Shown: piece after piece, positions 1 to 8,868 of the stretch
Position numbering within the stretch: position 1 is the first letter of the stretch
Layout of the letters: every line of letters starts with the position of its first letter
Origin: an uncultured Porphyromonadaceae bacterium
GTDB taxonomy: Bacteria > Bacteroidota > Bacteroidia > Bacteroidales > Muribaculaceae
DNA: 21,969 nucleotides
Reading direction: 5' to 3'
NCBI GenBank assembly: GCA_900555715.1
Contig: USMC01000042.1
Span: 1-21,969, forward strand
Program-made: the position numbers and the translations under genes
Notes under the pieces: generated by a model
Database searches by the model: none
The model's input: only the letters and a program-made list of their open reading frames with translations
What the model was told of the DNA's origin: nothing

Positions 1-2181
1 GAAGTTTTCACGAATCAAGGACGACCCTATGTTACTGGTCATGATGATGATCGTGTTCTTGAAGTTGACGACACGTCCTTTATTGTCGGTCAAACGTCCG
101 TCATCCAATACCTGCAAAAGGATATTGAAAACATCCGGATGAGCCTTTTCGATCTCATCAAACAGAACGACCGAATAAGGTTTACGGCGGATAGCTTCCG
201 TCAACTGGCCGCCTTCATCATAGCCGACATATCCCGGAGGTGCACCGATCAGACGAGTCGCACTGAACTTCTCCTGATATTCGCTCATATCGATACGCGT
301 CATCATGTTCTCGTCGTCAAACAGATATTCCGCCAACGCTTTGGCCAGCTCTGTCTTACCGACACCTGTCGTTCCGAGGAAAATGAAGCTGCCGATGGGT
401 CGCTTGGGGTCGTTGAGGCCTGCACGGCTGCGGCGAACGGCGTCGGCTATGGCGCTGATTGCCTCGTCCTGTCCGACGACGCGGTCGTGGAGTTCGGCTT
501 CGAGATGGAGTAGCTTGTCTTTCTCGCTCTGTACCATCTTGTTTACCGGAATGCCTGTCCAGCGCGAAACTACGTCGGCGATGTCTTCGGCATCGACTTC
601 TTCCTTGATGAGGGCTTTGTCGCCCTGCATCATGCGGAGCTGTTCCTGTGTGTCGGTGATTTCCTTTTCTTTCTGTGCTATGCGTGCATAGCGTATTTCC
701 GCTACTTTGGCATAGTCGCCGTCGCGCTGAGCCTTCTCCGCTTCGAAGTTGAGCTGCTCGATGTCGATTTTGTTTTGCTGAATCTTGCTTATGAGCTCGC
801 GTTCGGCTGTCCACTTGGCAGTGTACTGCTTCTCTTCCTCGCGCAGTTCGGCAATCTGGCGTTCGATTTCGCGTACTCGCTCTTTTTCGCCTTCGCGTTT
901 GATTGCCTCGCGCTCGATTTCTTTCTGCGCTATCTGGCGAGATATGTCGTCGAGAGCCTGCGGGACGGAGTCGATTTCAAGTTTGAGCTTGGCGGCGGCT
1001 TCGTCGACGAGGTCGATCGCCTTGTCGGGAAGGAAACGGTCGGCGATGTAGCGTTCCGACAGCTGCACGGCGGCGATAATCGCCTCGTCGCGGATACGCA
1101 CCTTGTGGTGGTTCTCGTAGCGCTCCTTGAGACCTCGGAGTATGGCTATAGCCGATGCCTCGTCGGGCTCGTTGACCATTACTTTCTGGAAGCGGCGTTC
1201 GAGGGCCTTGTCTTTTTCGAAGTATTTCTGATATTCGTCGAGTGTGGTGGCGCCGATGCTGCGGAGCTCACCGCGGGCGAGCGCCGGTTTGAGGATATTG
1301 GCGGCGTCCATAGCGCCTTCGCCCTTGCCGGCTCCGACAAGGGTATGGATTTCGTCGATGAAGAGTATTATCTCTCCTTCTGCCTGTGTCACCTCGTTCA
1401 CGATGGCTTTGAGTCGTTCCTCAAATTCACCTTTGTACTTTGCACCCGCCACAAGAGCGCCCATATCGAGCGAGAAGATCTGCTTTGTGCGCAGGTTCTC
1501 GGGCACGTCGCCACGGACGATGCGGTGTGCGAGTCCTTCGGCTATTGCGGTCTTGCCGGTGCCTGGTTCGCCGATGAGCATGGGGTTGTTTTTTGTACGG
1601 CGGCTGAGGATTTGCAGTACGCGGCGTATTTCCTCATCTCGTCCTATCACGGGGTCGAGTTTGCCCGAACGTGCTCGCTCGTTGAGGTTGACGGCGTATT
1701 TGGCGAGGGCGTTGTATGTTTCTTCTGCGCCCTGATCGGTGGCAGTCTTGCCTTTCCGGAGCTCCTGAATGGCAGCTTCGAGGTCTTTTTTTGTCAGTCC
1801 TACATCTTTCAGAACTGCCGAGGCCTTGGAGTTTATCTCGAACAGCGCCATAATGAGCGCCTCGAGGGTGACGTATTGGTCGCCCAGCTTTTTAGAAATG
1901 TCGAGCGATTTCTGAAGAACATCGTTGGAGGCATGGCTGAGATATGGCTCAGCGCCTGATACTTTGGGGAGAGCAGAAATGTCGGTTTCGACCTGGCGTG
2001 TGACGACGGCCGGGTTGGCTCCTATTTTCTGGAAAATGAAGTTTACCACACTCTCGCCTTCGTCGATAACACCTTTGAGGATGCATTCAGGCTCTATTGC
2101 CTGAGCCCCGGCGCCGCGCGTAATCTCGACGGCCTTCTGGATGGCTTCCTGCGACTTGATGGTGAAATTGTTGAAATTCAT
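1..2181 (-). CDS. clpB: ClpB protein disaggregase (AAA+ chaperone), 3' end outside window
   Basis: Hexameric cytosolic ATPase of the Hsp100 family that, with DnaK/DnaJ/GrpE, pulls polypeptides out of aggregates. The minus-strand frame gives 727 codons starting MNFNNFTIKS, an N-terminal Clp-N domain (about 1-145), and a first AAA+ module with Walker A GEPGTGKT near residue 203 and Walker B LFIDEIH. A long charged coiled-coil middle domain (about 400-530, rich in E/K/R) separates ClpB from ClpA and ClpC. The second AAA+ module has GTTGVGKT near residue 601 and Walker B VLFDEIEKAHPDV. The frame is still open at base 1, so roughly the last 130-140 residues (usual length about 860) lie outside. 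The start at 2181 is the ATG that gives the family's usual N-terminus. The gene stands alone, downstream of sodB on the same strand but separated from it by a terminator. No clear heat-shock operator was seen upstream. Confidence 0.97.
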   Translation of the reverse strand, partial: MNFNNFTIKSQEAIQKAVEITRGAGAQAIEPECILKGVIDEGESVVNFIFQKIGANPAVVTRQVETDISALPKVSGAEPYLSHASNDVLQKSLDISKKLGDQYVTLEALIMALFEINSKASAVLKDVGLTKKDLEAAIQELRKGKTATDQGAEETYNALAKYAVNLNERARSGKLDPVIGRDEEIRRVLQILSRRTKNNPMLIGEPGTGKTAIAEGLAHRIVRGDVPENLRTKQIFSLDMGALVAGAKYKGEFEERLKAIVNEVTQAEGEIILFIDEIHTLVGAGKGEGAMDAANILKPALARGELRSIGATTLDEYQKYFEKDKALERRFQKVMVNEPDEASAIAILRGLKERYENHHKVRIRDEAIIAAVQLSERYIADRFLPDKAIDLVDEAAAKLKLEIDSVPQALDDISRQIAQKEIEREAIKREGEKERVREIERQIAELREEEKQYTAKWTAERELISKIQQNKIDIEQLNFEAEKAQRDGDYAKVAEIRYARIAQKEKEITDTQEQLRMMQGDKALIKEEVDAEDIADVVSRWTGIPVNKMVQSEKDKLLHLEAELHDRVVGQDEAISAIADAVRRSRAGLNDPKRPIGSFIFLGTTGVGKTELAKALAEYLFDDENMMTRIDMSEYQEKFSATRLIGAPPGYVGYDEGGQLTEAIRRKPYSVVLFDEIEKAHPDVFNILLQVLDDGRLTDNKGRVVNFKNTIIIMTSNIGSSLIRENF

Positions 2182-2323
2182 ATTGTAAGTGGTTGAACGT
2201 TTCGTTGTATATGTACAAAATATCAAACAAGCGGCGACCGCTTTTGGTTGACATTCTGCGGGCTTAATTGCAATATCAGTGCCAAAGCGGCATCACTGCC
2301 AAATTGTCGGGCGCTTCCGGACA

Positions 2324-2352
2324 AGAAAAAGAGGTGCCTTCACAGGTACCTC
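2324..2352 (-). terminator. Intrinsic terminator of sodB
   Basis: On the minus strand an 8-bp stem, GAGGTACC pairing with GGCACCTC with one G-U pair and a 6-base loop, is followed by a run of five T. It lies about 50 bases past the sodB stop and before clpB, so clpB probably has its own promoter in 2182-2323. I could not identify that promoter with confidence. Confidence 0.75.
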
Positions 2353-2399
2353 CCTTTCCATTCATCACATTATGCTTATATTAAAGTGCTTTTGTAGTG

Positions 2400-2978
2400 C
2401 TATTCATACCGTTCTTCGACAACGTCCCAGTCAACGATGTCCCACAGTTTTGTCAGTGCATCGGCACGCCGGTTCTGATAGTCGAGATAGTATGCGTGTT
2501 CCCAGACGTCGAAGGTGAGCAGCGGCGTGAGTCCTGAAGTAATAGGATTCTCCGCATTGGCGCCTTGCGTTATGAAGAGCTTACCCTTCTGGTCGCACGA
2601 CAGCCATACCCATCCCGAGCCGAACAAGCCGACACCGGCATCGACGAACGCTTTCTTGAAGTTTTCAAGCGAGCCGAAATCACGCTCGATTGCAGTGCGG
2701 AGCTTACCTTTCGGTTCGCGGCTGCCGTCGGGAGAGAAGGTGAAGAAATAGAAAATATGGTTCCACGCCTGGGAGGCGTTGTTGAAAAGCGGTCCCTTGG
2801 CTTTGGCAATGATTTCCTCCAGCTCTTCGTCTTCGTATTCTGTTCCTTTTATGAGCTTGTTGAGATTGTCGATATACGCCTTCTCATGTTTGCCGTAATG
2901 GTATCCGATGGTCTCTTTGCTGATGACGGGTTCGAGAGCGTCGGCAGCGTAAGGAAGCTTGGGTTGTTCGTATTGCAT
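2400..2978 (-). CDS. sodB: Superoxide dismutase, Fe or cambialistic Fe/Mn type
   Basis: Cytosolic enzyme that dismutates superoxide to oxygen and peroxide. The 192-residue product has all four metal ligands in the expected places: H27 (in GYHYGKH), H74 (in AWNH), D157 and H161 (in DVWEH). Q70, just before AWNH, is the outer-sphere glutamine position of Fe-SODs; the Mn-type glutamine site after the GSGWVWL segment is not a clean match. This favours the Fe type, but in Bacteroides related enzymes work with Fe or Mn, so metal choice cannot be settled by reading. The frame stays open upstream to 3044, but the ATG at 2978 (MQYEQPKLPY) matches the family start, and the upstream residues look like translated leader. 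It is divergent from manC and followed by its own terminator. No signal peptide is seen. Confidence 0.95.
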   Translation of the reverse strand: MQYEQPKLPYAADALEPVISKETIGYHYGKHEKAYIDNLNKLIKGTEYEDEELEEIIAKAKGPLFNNASQAWNHIFYFFTFSPDGSREPKGKLRTAIERDFGSLENFKKAFVDAGVGLFGSGWVWLSCDQKGKLFITQGANAENPITSGLTPLLTFDVWEHAYYLDYQNRRADALTKLWDIVDWDVVEERYE

Positions 2979-3089
2979 ATCTGAATATTGTTTTATTGTT
3001 TGTATAGATTCAACGCAATCTGTGCCGCAAGGTTCAGGCGACAAGCAGATTTGACATTTGTTAAATCGCAGTACGGCAGAGGCGGCGAT

Positions 3090-3120
3090 TTTGAAGAATG
3101 AAAAATATTTAGTAATTTAG
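3090..3120 (+). promoter_or_regulatory. Candidate Bacteroidota sigma-ABfr promoter for manC
   Basis: TTTG at 3090-3093 is followed after 19 bases by TAATTTAG at 3113-3120, one mismatch from the TAnnTTTG -7 consensus. Spacing fits the usual 19-21. Transcription would start about 25 bases before the manC ATG. Confidence 0.6.
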
Positions 3121-3150
3121 CAGATTGAATGTTAAAACTACGTACTTAAC

Positions 3151-4242
3151 ATGGAAAGAACCGATCATCGCTACTGTGTGATAATGTGCGGAGGCATAGG
3201 AAGCCGTTTCTGGCCGTATAGCCGTACGCGGTTGCCGAAGCAGTTCATCGATTTCCTCGGCACGGGGCGCTCGCTGCTCCAGATGAGTTTCGACCGCATT
3301 TCCGAACTTATCCCGGTAGAAAATATACTGATAATGACGAATGAGCGCTACTCCGACCTTGTCCGCGAGCAGCTGCCCGAACTGTCTGCCGGACAGATAC
3401 TTCTCGAACCGGCACGCCGTAATACAGCGCCCTGCATCGCATGGGCTGCGTGGCACATAGCTGCGCGCGACCCCGAAGCTTCAATGATTGTAATGCCGTC
3501 GGATCACGTTATTACGCGCGACAGGCTGTTCCAGCAGGCGGTGCGCGACGGTTTCGACTTTGTGGAAAGCCGCGACGCCCTGCTGACATACGGCATACAG
3601 CCTACACGTCCCGAGACCGGCTTCGGATATATTCAGGTCGGCGATATCGTCGAAGGCGATTTCTGCAAGGTCAAGACCTTCACAGAAAAGCCAAATCTCG
3701 AACTTGCCAATGTCTTTCTGGCAACAGGGGAGTTTTTCTGGAATTCGGGCATTTTCCAGTGGCGCGCTTCTGTGATACGCGATACCATGCGCCAGCTTGT
3801 CCCAGATATCGCCGCCGTGTTCGACTCGGTAGGTAGCGAGGTATACACCTCTCAGGATGCCGAGCGGAAGTTTATCTCGGAAGCATTTCCTTCGTGCATA
3901 AGCATCTCGATTGACTATTCGGTGATGGAAAAGGCGTCGAATGTCTATGTCGAGACCGTGAAGTTCGGCTGGAGCGATCTTGGCACATGGAGCGCTCTCT
4001 ATGATCTGTCGCCGAAAAACAATGAGTCGAACGTTACGCAGAACTGCAACGTTCTATCATATAACAGCCGCGGCAACATTTTTGCCGTTCGTGGTGAAAA
4101 GCTTGTGGTCGTCGACGGACTCGAGGACTATATCATTGCCGATGCCGACGGTGTGCTGCTGATATGCCCGAAGGCGCGCGAACAGAAAATACGCCAGATG
4201 GTGACAGACGCGCGCGTGAAGTTCGGTGAAAAATATGAATAA
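3151..4242 (+). CDS. manC: Mannose-1-phosphate guanylyltransferase
   Basis: Makes GDP-mannose from mannose-1-phosphate and GTP, the precursor for mannosylated and fucosylated surface glycans. The 363-residue protein is a nucleotidyltransferase: the nucleotide-binding signature CGGIGSRFWPYSR (about 13-25) is followed by PKQF (29-32), which together are diagnostic for this family. FTEKP and an FFWNSGIF segment of the sugar-binding region follow, then KFGWSDLGTW further on. It stops short of the C-terminal cupin phosphomannose isomerase domain found in bifunctional ManC/AlgA proteins of about 470 residues, so it is the monofunctional short type. No signal peptide; cytosolic. It leads a same-strand run with argS (34 bases to its ATG) and the BI-1 gene, although the functions are unrelated. 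The symbol is by function; close homologues are also called rfbM. Confidence 0.92.
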   Translation: MERTDHRYCVIMCGGIGSRFWPYSRTRLPKQFIDFLGTGRSLLQMSFDRISELIPVENILIMTNERYSDLVREQLPELSAGQILLEPARRNTAPCIAWAAWHIAARDPEASMIVMPSDHVITRDRLFQQAVRDGFDFVESRDALLTYGIQPTRPETGFGYIQVGDIVEGDFCKVKTFTEKPNLELANVFLATGEFFWNSGIFQWRASVIRDTMRQLVPDIAAVFDSVGSEVYTSQDAERKFISEAFPSCISISIDYSVMEKASNVYVETVKFGWSDLGTWSALYDLSPKNNESNVTQNCNVLSYNSRGNIFAVRGEKLVVVDGLEDYIIADADGVLLICPKAREQKIRQMVTDARVKFGEKYE

Positions 4243-4276
4243 CATTATAGAAACATAACACACATATCAATTGGAA

Positions 4277-6064
4277 ATGTCGATAGACAAGATTATATCT
4301 CAGGCGACGGCTGCTGCCGTCAAGGCGCTGTACGGCATCGAAGCCGATGCCTCGTCGATAACGCCTCAGGCTACCCGTAAGGAATTCGAAGGCAATCTTA
4401 CGGTTATGGTTTTCCCGTGGGTGAAAGCCGCCCGCAAGGCTCCGGAAGCTGTGGGCGCCGAGATAGGGCAGTGGCTTGTCGACAACGAACCCGCTGTGTC
4501 GGCGTTTAATGTCGTCAAGGGATTCCTTAATATTACCATCACGCCTACATACTGGAACAATGTCCTTTCCGCTATCGAGGCGGATGATAATTATGGTACA
4601 GTAAAGCCGACGGAAGAAAGTCCGCTGGTGATGGTGGAGTATTCATCGCCCAACACCAACAAACCTCTTCATCTGGGGCATCTCCGCAACATCCTTCTTG
4701 GAAGCAGCCTGTCGAAGATACTCGAAGCCTGCGGCAACAGGGTGGTGAAGACAAACATCGTCAACGACCGCGGTATTCATATCTGCAAGTCGATGCTCGC
4801 ATGGAAGAAATACTTCGACGGCGCCACTCCTGAAACTTCGGGCAAGAAGGGCGACCACCTCGTCGGCGACTGCTACGTGTCGTTCGACCAGCATTTCAAA
4901 GCGGAAGTGAAGGAGCTGATGGCAAAAGGCATGAGCGAGGACGAAGCCAAAGAAGCATCGCCGCTTATGCGTGAGGCTCACGACATGCTCCGCCGCTGGG
5001 AGGAAGGCGATGAAGAAGTGCGCAAACTGTGGGAGATGATGAACTCATGGGTATATGCTGGCTTTGACGAGACTTACAAGCGCATGGGCGTCGGTTTCGA
5101 CAAGATATACTATGAGTCGCAGACATATCTCGACGGCAAAGCGAAAGTGCTCGAAGGACTTGAAAAAGGTCTTCTTTATCGCCGCGACGACGGTTCGGTA
5201 TGGGCTGACCTCCGTGGAGAAGGTCTCGACGAAAAGCTGCTTCTCCGCAGCGACGGAACATCCGTGTATATGACTCAGGACATCGGTACCGCCAAGCAGC
5301 GCTTCGACGATTATCCGATCGACAAGATGATATATGTCGTCGGAAATGAACAGAACTATCATTTCCAGGTGCTGTCGATACTGCTCGACCGTCTCGGTTT
5401 CAAATGGGGCAAAGACCTCGTGCATTTCAGCTATGGCATGGTAGAGCTCCCCGAAGGCAAGATGAAGAGCCGTGAGGGTACTGTTGTTGATGCCGACGAC
5501 CTCATGGCGGAGATGGTAGCCACGGCAAAAGAAGTGTCGCAGCAGCTCGGCAAGCTCGACGGACTCAGCGAGGACGAAATCAATGCCGTGGCAGAGACTG
5601 TCGGCATGGGGGCGCTGAAGTATTTCCTTCTGAAAGTAGACCCGCGCAAGAATATGACCTTCAATCCGCGCGAGTCCATAGATTTCAACGGCAATACCGG
5701 TCCGTTCATCCAGTATACCTATGCGCGTATACGCTCTGTCCTCCGCCGTGCTCACGAGCAAGGACTCGACAAAGCGGATTATTCTTCCGTTGTGCCCAAC
5801 GAGCGTGAGATAGCCCTTGTACAGAAGCTCGCCGATTTCCCGTCGGTTGTCGCCGAGGCAGGGCGTTCATATTCACCGGCGCTTATCGCCAACTATGCCT
5901 ACGAGCTTGTCAAGCAGTACAACCAGTTCTATCACGACTGTTCTATTCTCCGCGAAGAAGATGCTGCCGTACGTTCGCTGCGCCTCGCTCTCTCCGATGC
6001 CACGGCACGCACTGTCCGCACCGCCATGGCGCTGCTCGGCATAAATGTTCCCGAAAGAATGTAA
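4277..6064 (+). CDS. argS: Arginyl-tRNA synthetase
   Basis: Class I synthetase that charges tRNA-Arg in the cytosol. The product is 595 residues, usual for the family. It has an N-terminal additional domain (about 1-110), the HIGH-box equivalent PLHLGHLRN near residue 130, and the KMSKS-equivalent GKMKSREGT near residue 395, followed by a helical anticodon-binding domain ending in the typical LLGINVPERM. The frame can also open at a TTG at 4271, two codons upstream. I chose the ATG at 4277 because it gives MSIDKII and needs no rare start. It lies between manC and the BI-1 gene on the same strand with gaps of only 34 and 33 bases, so the three are probably cotranscribed. No internal promoter was recognised. 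Confidence 0.97.
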   Translation: MSIDKIISQATAAAVKALYGIEADASSITPQATRKEFEGNLTVMVFPWVKAARKAPEAVGAEIGQWLVDNEPAVSAFNVVKGFLNITITPTYWNNVLSAIEADDNYGTVKPTEESPLVMVEYSSPNTNKPLHLGHLRNILLGSSLSKILEACGNRVVKTNIVNDRGIHICKSMLAWKKYFDGATPETSGKKGDHLVGDCYVSFDQHFKAEVKELMAKGMSEDEAKEASPLMREAHDMLRRWEEGDEEVRKLWEMMNSWVYAGFDETYKRMGVGFDKIYYESQTYLDGKAKVLEGLEKGLLYRRDDGSVWADLRGEGLDEKLLLRSDGTSVYMTQDIGTAKQRFDDYPIDKMIYVVGNEQNYHFQVLSILLDRLGFKWGKDLVHFSYGMVELPEGKMKSREGTVVDADDLMAEMVATAKEVSQQLGKLDGLSEDEINAVAETVGMGALKYFLLKVDPRKNMTFNPRESIDFNGNTGPFIQYTYARIRSVLRRAHEQGLDKADYSSVVPNEREIALVQKLADFPSVVAEAGRSYSPALIANYAYELVKQYNQFYHDCSILREEDAAVRSLRLALSDATARTVRTAMALLGINVPERM

Positions 6065-6097
6065 ATATCATACGTTTAACTAAAAAAGAAAAAAAAC

Positions 6098-6790
6098 ATG
6101 TATCTCGATCCAAGAAACAGTTCTGTCCAGCTTGCCAGCACGGTGAGCCGGACTATGCGCAGTGTCTATCTGCGCATGACACTTGCTCTGGTCATCACAG
6201 CCTTTACGGCGCTTTTCTGCGCACAAAGTCCTGAATATATCAACTTTTACATCAATAACCGCTGGTTCTCATGGGTGCTCGTCATCGCTGAATTCGGTAT
6301 TGTCATAGGTCTCGGAGCAGGCATTCAGAAACTCAGCAACCTCACCGCCGTGCTGATGCTATATCTCTTCGCCGTCGTCAACGGTATGATGCTGTTCACT
6401 CTTCTGTACGCATACAGTACCACGGCAATAGTGAAGACATTCTTCATCACTGCCGGCACATTCGGCGCCATGAGTGTCTATGGCTATCTCACCAAAAACG
6501 ACCTGTCGCGCTTCGGCTCATATCTGATGATGGCGCTTTTCGGTCTTGTGATTGCCATGCTCGTTAATATCTTCGCCAAGAGCGAGACTTTCGACTGGAT
6601 TATCTCCTTCGTCGGCGTTCTCATCTTTATCGGTCTCACAGCATGGGACACACAGCAGGTAAAGACGATGGCGCAGATGGCGCCCGGCGAAGCTGTTAGC
6701 CGTCTCGCTACAATAGGCGCGCTGTCGCTCTATCTCGACTTCATTAACCTCTTCCTCTTCCTCCTCCGTTTCTTCGGCAACCGCGACTGA
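6098..6790 (+). CDS. Bax inhibitor-1 (BI-1/YccA) family membrane protein
   Basis: Integral inner-membrane protein of 230 residues with about seven hydrophobic helices after a short polar N-terminus (roughly 27-44, 55-73, 80-103, 107-126, 137-157, 164-182 and 200-225). The late segment LTAWDTQQVK and the C-terminal LYLDFINLFLFLLRFFG are hallmarks of the BI-1 family; related proteins include YccA, an FtsH-interacting protein, and the calcium-leak channel BsYetJ. The actual activity here is not known and cannot be read from sequence. It is the third gene of the manC-argS run and is followed by a hairpin terminator. Confidence 0.88.
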   Translation: MYLDPRNSSVQLASTVSRTMRSVYLRMTLALVITAFTALFCAQSPEYINFYINNRWFSWVLVIAEFGIVIGLGAGIQKLSNLTAVLMLYLFAVVNGMMLFTLLYAYSTTAIVKTFFITAGTFGAMSVYGYLTKNDLSRFGSYLMMALFGLVIAMLVNIFAKSETFDWIISFVGVLIFIGLTAWDTQQVKTMAQMAPGEAVSRLATIGALSLYLDFINLFLFLLRFFGNRD

Positions 6791-6803
6791 GACGTAACCC
6801 GAT

Positions 6804-6842
6804 AAATGTGCCGTCGGGGAAATCCCCGGCGGCATTTCTTTT
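6804..6842 (+). terminator. Terminator after the BI-1 gene
   Basis: An imperfect GC-rich stem (AAATG..CCGTCGGGG against CCCCGGCGGCATTT, with a two-base bulge and one G-U pair) has a four-base loop and a short T-rich tail, CTTTTG. It ends only about 11 bases before the MATE gene's ATG, so that gene may depend on read-through. Confidence 0.7.
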
Positions 6843-6853
6843 GCAACGTCTGA

Positions 6854-8221
6854 ATGAATATACGCAAATACACATCATATTATAAAGAGATCGGCAAACT
6901 GGCGCTTCCGCTGTTCATAGGACAGCTGGGAACGATAGCCCTTGCCTTCGCCGACAATATAATGGTAGGCTACTATTCGACGGAAGCCCTTGCCTCGGCA
7001 TCGTTTGTCAATAACTTTTTCAATCTTGCCATCTTCGCGTGCGTCGGTTTCACATACGGGCTGACTCCGCTTCTGGGCGCACTTTTCTCGCGTGGAGAGG
7101 GCGACCGCATAGGTGCACTGACGCGTACTGGCATGAGGGTGAACATCATCTTCTCTGTCATTCTCTCGGCTCTTATGCTGGGGGTATACTTCTTTCTCGA
7201 CGCCTTCGGGCAGCCGGAAGAACTTATGCCGCTCATCCGCCCGTACTATCTGATAGTCCTTGCCGGAATCATTCCCGTGGTGGTGTTCAATGTTCTGGCG
7301 CAGTGGAGCTATGCCATCGGTAACACTTCTACGCCGACGTGGATAGTGCTGGTGTGCAACGCACTCAACGTGCTTGGCAATTACGTGCTCATATATGGTC
7401 ATTTCGGCTTCCCTGAAATGGGTCTCCTCGGAGCAGGTATCAGCACGCTCGTATCGCGTGTGCTCACCGCTGTGGTGATGATGCTCGTTTTCTTTCGTTT
7501 CGCCGCAGGTGCTCCGTACAGGGCAGGTTTCCGAAAAGGAGAATATAGGAAAGGCGATGTGGCAGTAGTAGTACGTACAGGCTTCCCTGTGTCGATGCAG
7601 ATGTTCTTCGAGACGGCATCCTTTTCCGGTTCGGCGATAATCGCCGGATGGCTCGGGGCTATAGAACTCGCCGCTTTCCAGATAATAGCCATCAGCGGTA
7701 TGCTCGGTTTCTGTCTCTACTACAGCATAGGCGCCGCCATGGCGATTCCTCTGAGTCACGCACAGGGGCGCGGCGACAACAAAGGAATGAGGCGCACGGC
7801 GCTCGCCGGCTATCACCTGATTCTCATCTGCATGTTGTGTTCGTGCTCCATCTTCCTTTTCGGCGGGCGACTGATAATGGGACTCTTTACACCCGACCAT
7901 GCTGTGCTTGCCATGGCATTGAGCGTTTTAGTGCCTCTGGTGCTATATCAGGCAGGCGATGCCACGCAGATAACGTTCGCCAACGCCTTGCGCGGCACCA
8001 CACACGTCATGCCTATGCTGTGGATAGCCTTCGTGAGCTATATGCTTGTCGGGTTGCCGCTGACATATCTGATGGCTATACCTTTCGGTCTGGGGCTCTA
8101 TGGCATTGTGCTCAGTTTCTCCGTCTGTCTCATGCTTGCCGGAGCGTTATATCTCCTGTTTTTCCTCCGCGCAACGCGCCAGCGGAAACATTTTTCAGAA
8201 AAATGTTGCGCCGGAGCATAA
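6854..8221 (+). CDS. MATE family multidrug/Na+ efflux transporter (NorM-like)
   Basis: Twelve-helix cation-coupled exporter in the inner membrane. The 455-residue length is typical, and the N-terminal half begins KEIGKLALPLFIGQLGTIALAFADNIMVG-like, the classic MATE opening with the family's QLG and D-x-x-MVG elements. The second half repeats the fold (AFQIIAISGMLGF, then IGAAMAIPLSHAQGRGD). Substrate cannot be predicted; members export cationic drugs, dyes or metabolites. The hydrophobic pattern continues to about residue 445 and ends in a basic tail. Only about 11 bases separate its ATG from the preceding hairpin, leaving no room there for a separate promoter. The last codons contain a perfect 9-bp inverted repeat (8187-8207) without a T tract. 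Confidence 0.92.
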   Translation: MNIRKYTSYYKEIGKLALPLFIGQLGTIALAFADNIMVGYYSTEALASASFVNNFFNLAIFACVGFTYGLTPLLGALFSRGEGDRIGALTRTGMRVNIIFSVILSALMLGVYFFLDAFGQPEELMPLIRPYYLIVLAGIIPVVVFNVLAQWSYAIGNTSTPTWIVLVCNALNVLGNYVLIYGHFGFPEMGLLGAGISTLVSRVLTAVVMMLVFFRFAAGAPYRAGFRKGEYRKGDVAVVVRTGFPVSMQMFFETASFSGSAIIAGWLGAIELAAFQIIAISGMLGFCLYYSIGAAMAIPLSHAQGRGDNKGMRRTALAGYHLILICMLCSCSIFLFGGRLIMGLFTPDHAVLAMALSVLVPLVLYQAGDATQITFANALRGTTHVMPMLWIAFVSYMLVGLPLTYLMAIPFGLGLYGIVLSFSVCLMLAGALYLLFFLRATRQRKHFSEKCCAGA

Positions 8222-8224
8222 AAA

Positions 8225-8256
8225 TTTGCTTATGTGAAAAAAAATTCGTTATTTTG
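8225..8256 (+). promoter_or_regulatory. Candidate promoter of the rpmB-rpmG operon
   Basis: TTTG at 8225-8228, 20 bases, then TTATTTTG at 8249-8256, a close variant of the Bacteroidota -7 box. This predicts an untranslated leader of about 120 bases before rpmB. Confidence 0.6.
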
Positions 8257-8382
8257 CACCCTGAATTGTGTAGCGAGCGAAAAAGCACGCAGGAATGATG
8301 CGCCCGCGTGTGATATGAGACGCTTAAAGCACATGTGCAAAACGCAATAGAAGAAAAATATAACGATAAACGATTAACAGCC

Positions 8383-8646
8383 ATGTCAAAGATTTGTCAA
8401 ATCACAGGCAAGAAAGCAATGGTGGGCAACAACGTTTCGCACTCGAAGCGCCGCACCAAGCGCAAGTTCAATGTAAACCTGTTCAACAAGAAGTTCTACT
8501 GGGTTGAGCAGGAAATGTGGATCAGCCTCACAATCTCCGCAGCCGGTCTGCGCACCATCAATAAGCTCGGTCTTAACGCAGCCATGATGCAGGCAGCTGA
8601 AAAAGGCTACCTCAAGGACTCTGACATCAAAATCATCGGTTTCTAA
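8383..8646 (+). CDS. rpmB: 50S ribosomal protein L28 (bL28)
   Basis: Large-subunit ribosomal protein. The 87-residue basic product MSKICQITGKKAMVGNNVSH matches L28 (ICQITGKK, the NNVSHSKRRTKRKFNVN segment, WISLTISAAGLRTINK). It has one cysteine only, so it is the form without a zinc ribbon. An in-frame ATG lies upstream at 8335, but the one at 8383 gives the family N-terminus. First gene of a trio with rpmG (22 bases downstream) and the DUF4295 gene, preceded by a promoter and a leader of about 120 bases. Confidence 0.97.
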   Translation: MSKICQITGKKAMVGNNVSHSKRRTKRKFNVNLFNKKFYWVEQEMWISLTISAAGLRTINKLGLNAAMMQAAEKGYLKDSDIKIIGF

Positions 8647-8668
8647 ATCGCAATAATTCCTTACAACT

Positions 8669-8857
8669 ATGGCAAAGAAAGCAAAAGGTAACCGAGTACA
8701 GGTAATCCTCGAATGCACCGAACACAAGGCTTCGGGTATGCCCGGCACAAGCCGTTACATCACTACCAAAAACCGTAAGAACACCACAGAGCGTCTTGAA
8801 CTCAAGAAATACAATCCTATCCTCAAGCGCGTAACTGTTCACAAAGAAATCAAATAA
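8669..8857 (+). CDS. rpmG: 50S ribosomal protein L33 (bL33)
   Basis: Large-subunit ribosomal protein near the tRNA exit site. The 62-residue product has the family pattern: MAKKAKGNRVQVILECTEH, then RYITTKNRKNT and a basic LKKYNPILKR tail. A single cysteine replaces the two CxxC pairs of zinc-binding L33, so this is the zinc-free form. It sits between rpmB and the DUF4295 gene. Confidence 0.96.
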   Translation: MAKKAKGNRVQVILECTEHKASGMPGTSRYITTKNRKNTTERLELKKYNPILKRVTVHKEIK

Positions 8858-8868
8858 AAATCTGAGAT

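Noticed and set aside
775..1959. Long plus-strand open frame (394 codons)
   Set aside because: It is antisense to clpB, whose own frame has clear AAA+ motifs; the long open frame follows from GC-rich codon bias.
5045..5761. Minus-strand open frame of 238 codons
   Set aside because: Antisense to argS; no domain seen.
6875..7900. Minus-strand open frame of 341 codons
   Set aside because: Antisense to the MATE gene, rich in His and Cys with no domain.
8187..8207. Perfect 9-bp inverted repeat at the end of the MATE gene
   Set aside because: It is inside coding sequence and is followed by GCGCCGG rather than T, so it is not an intrinsic terminator; it could be chance.
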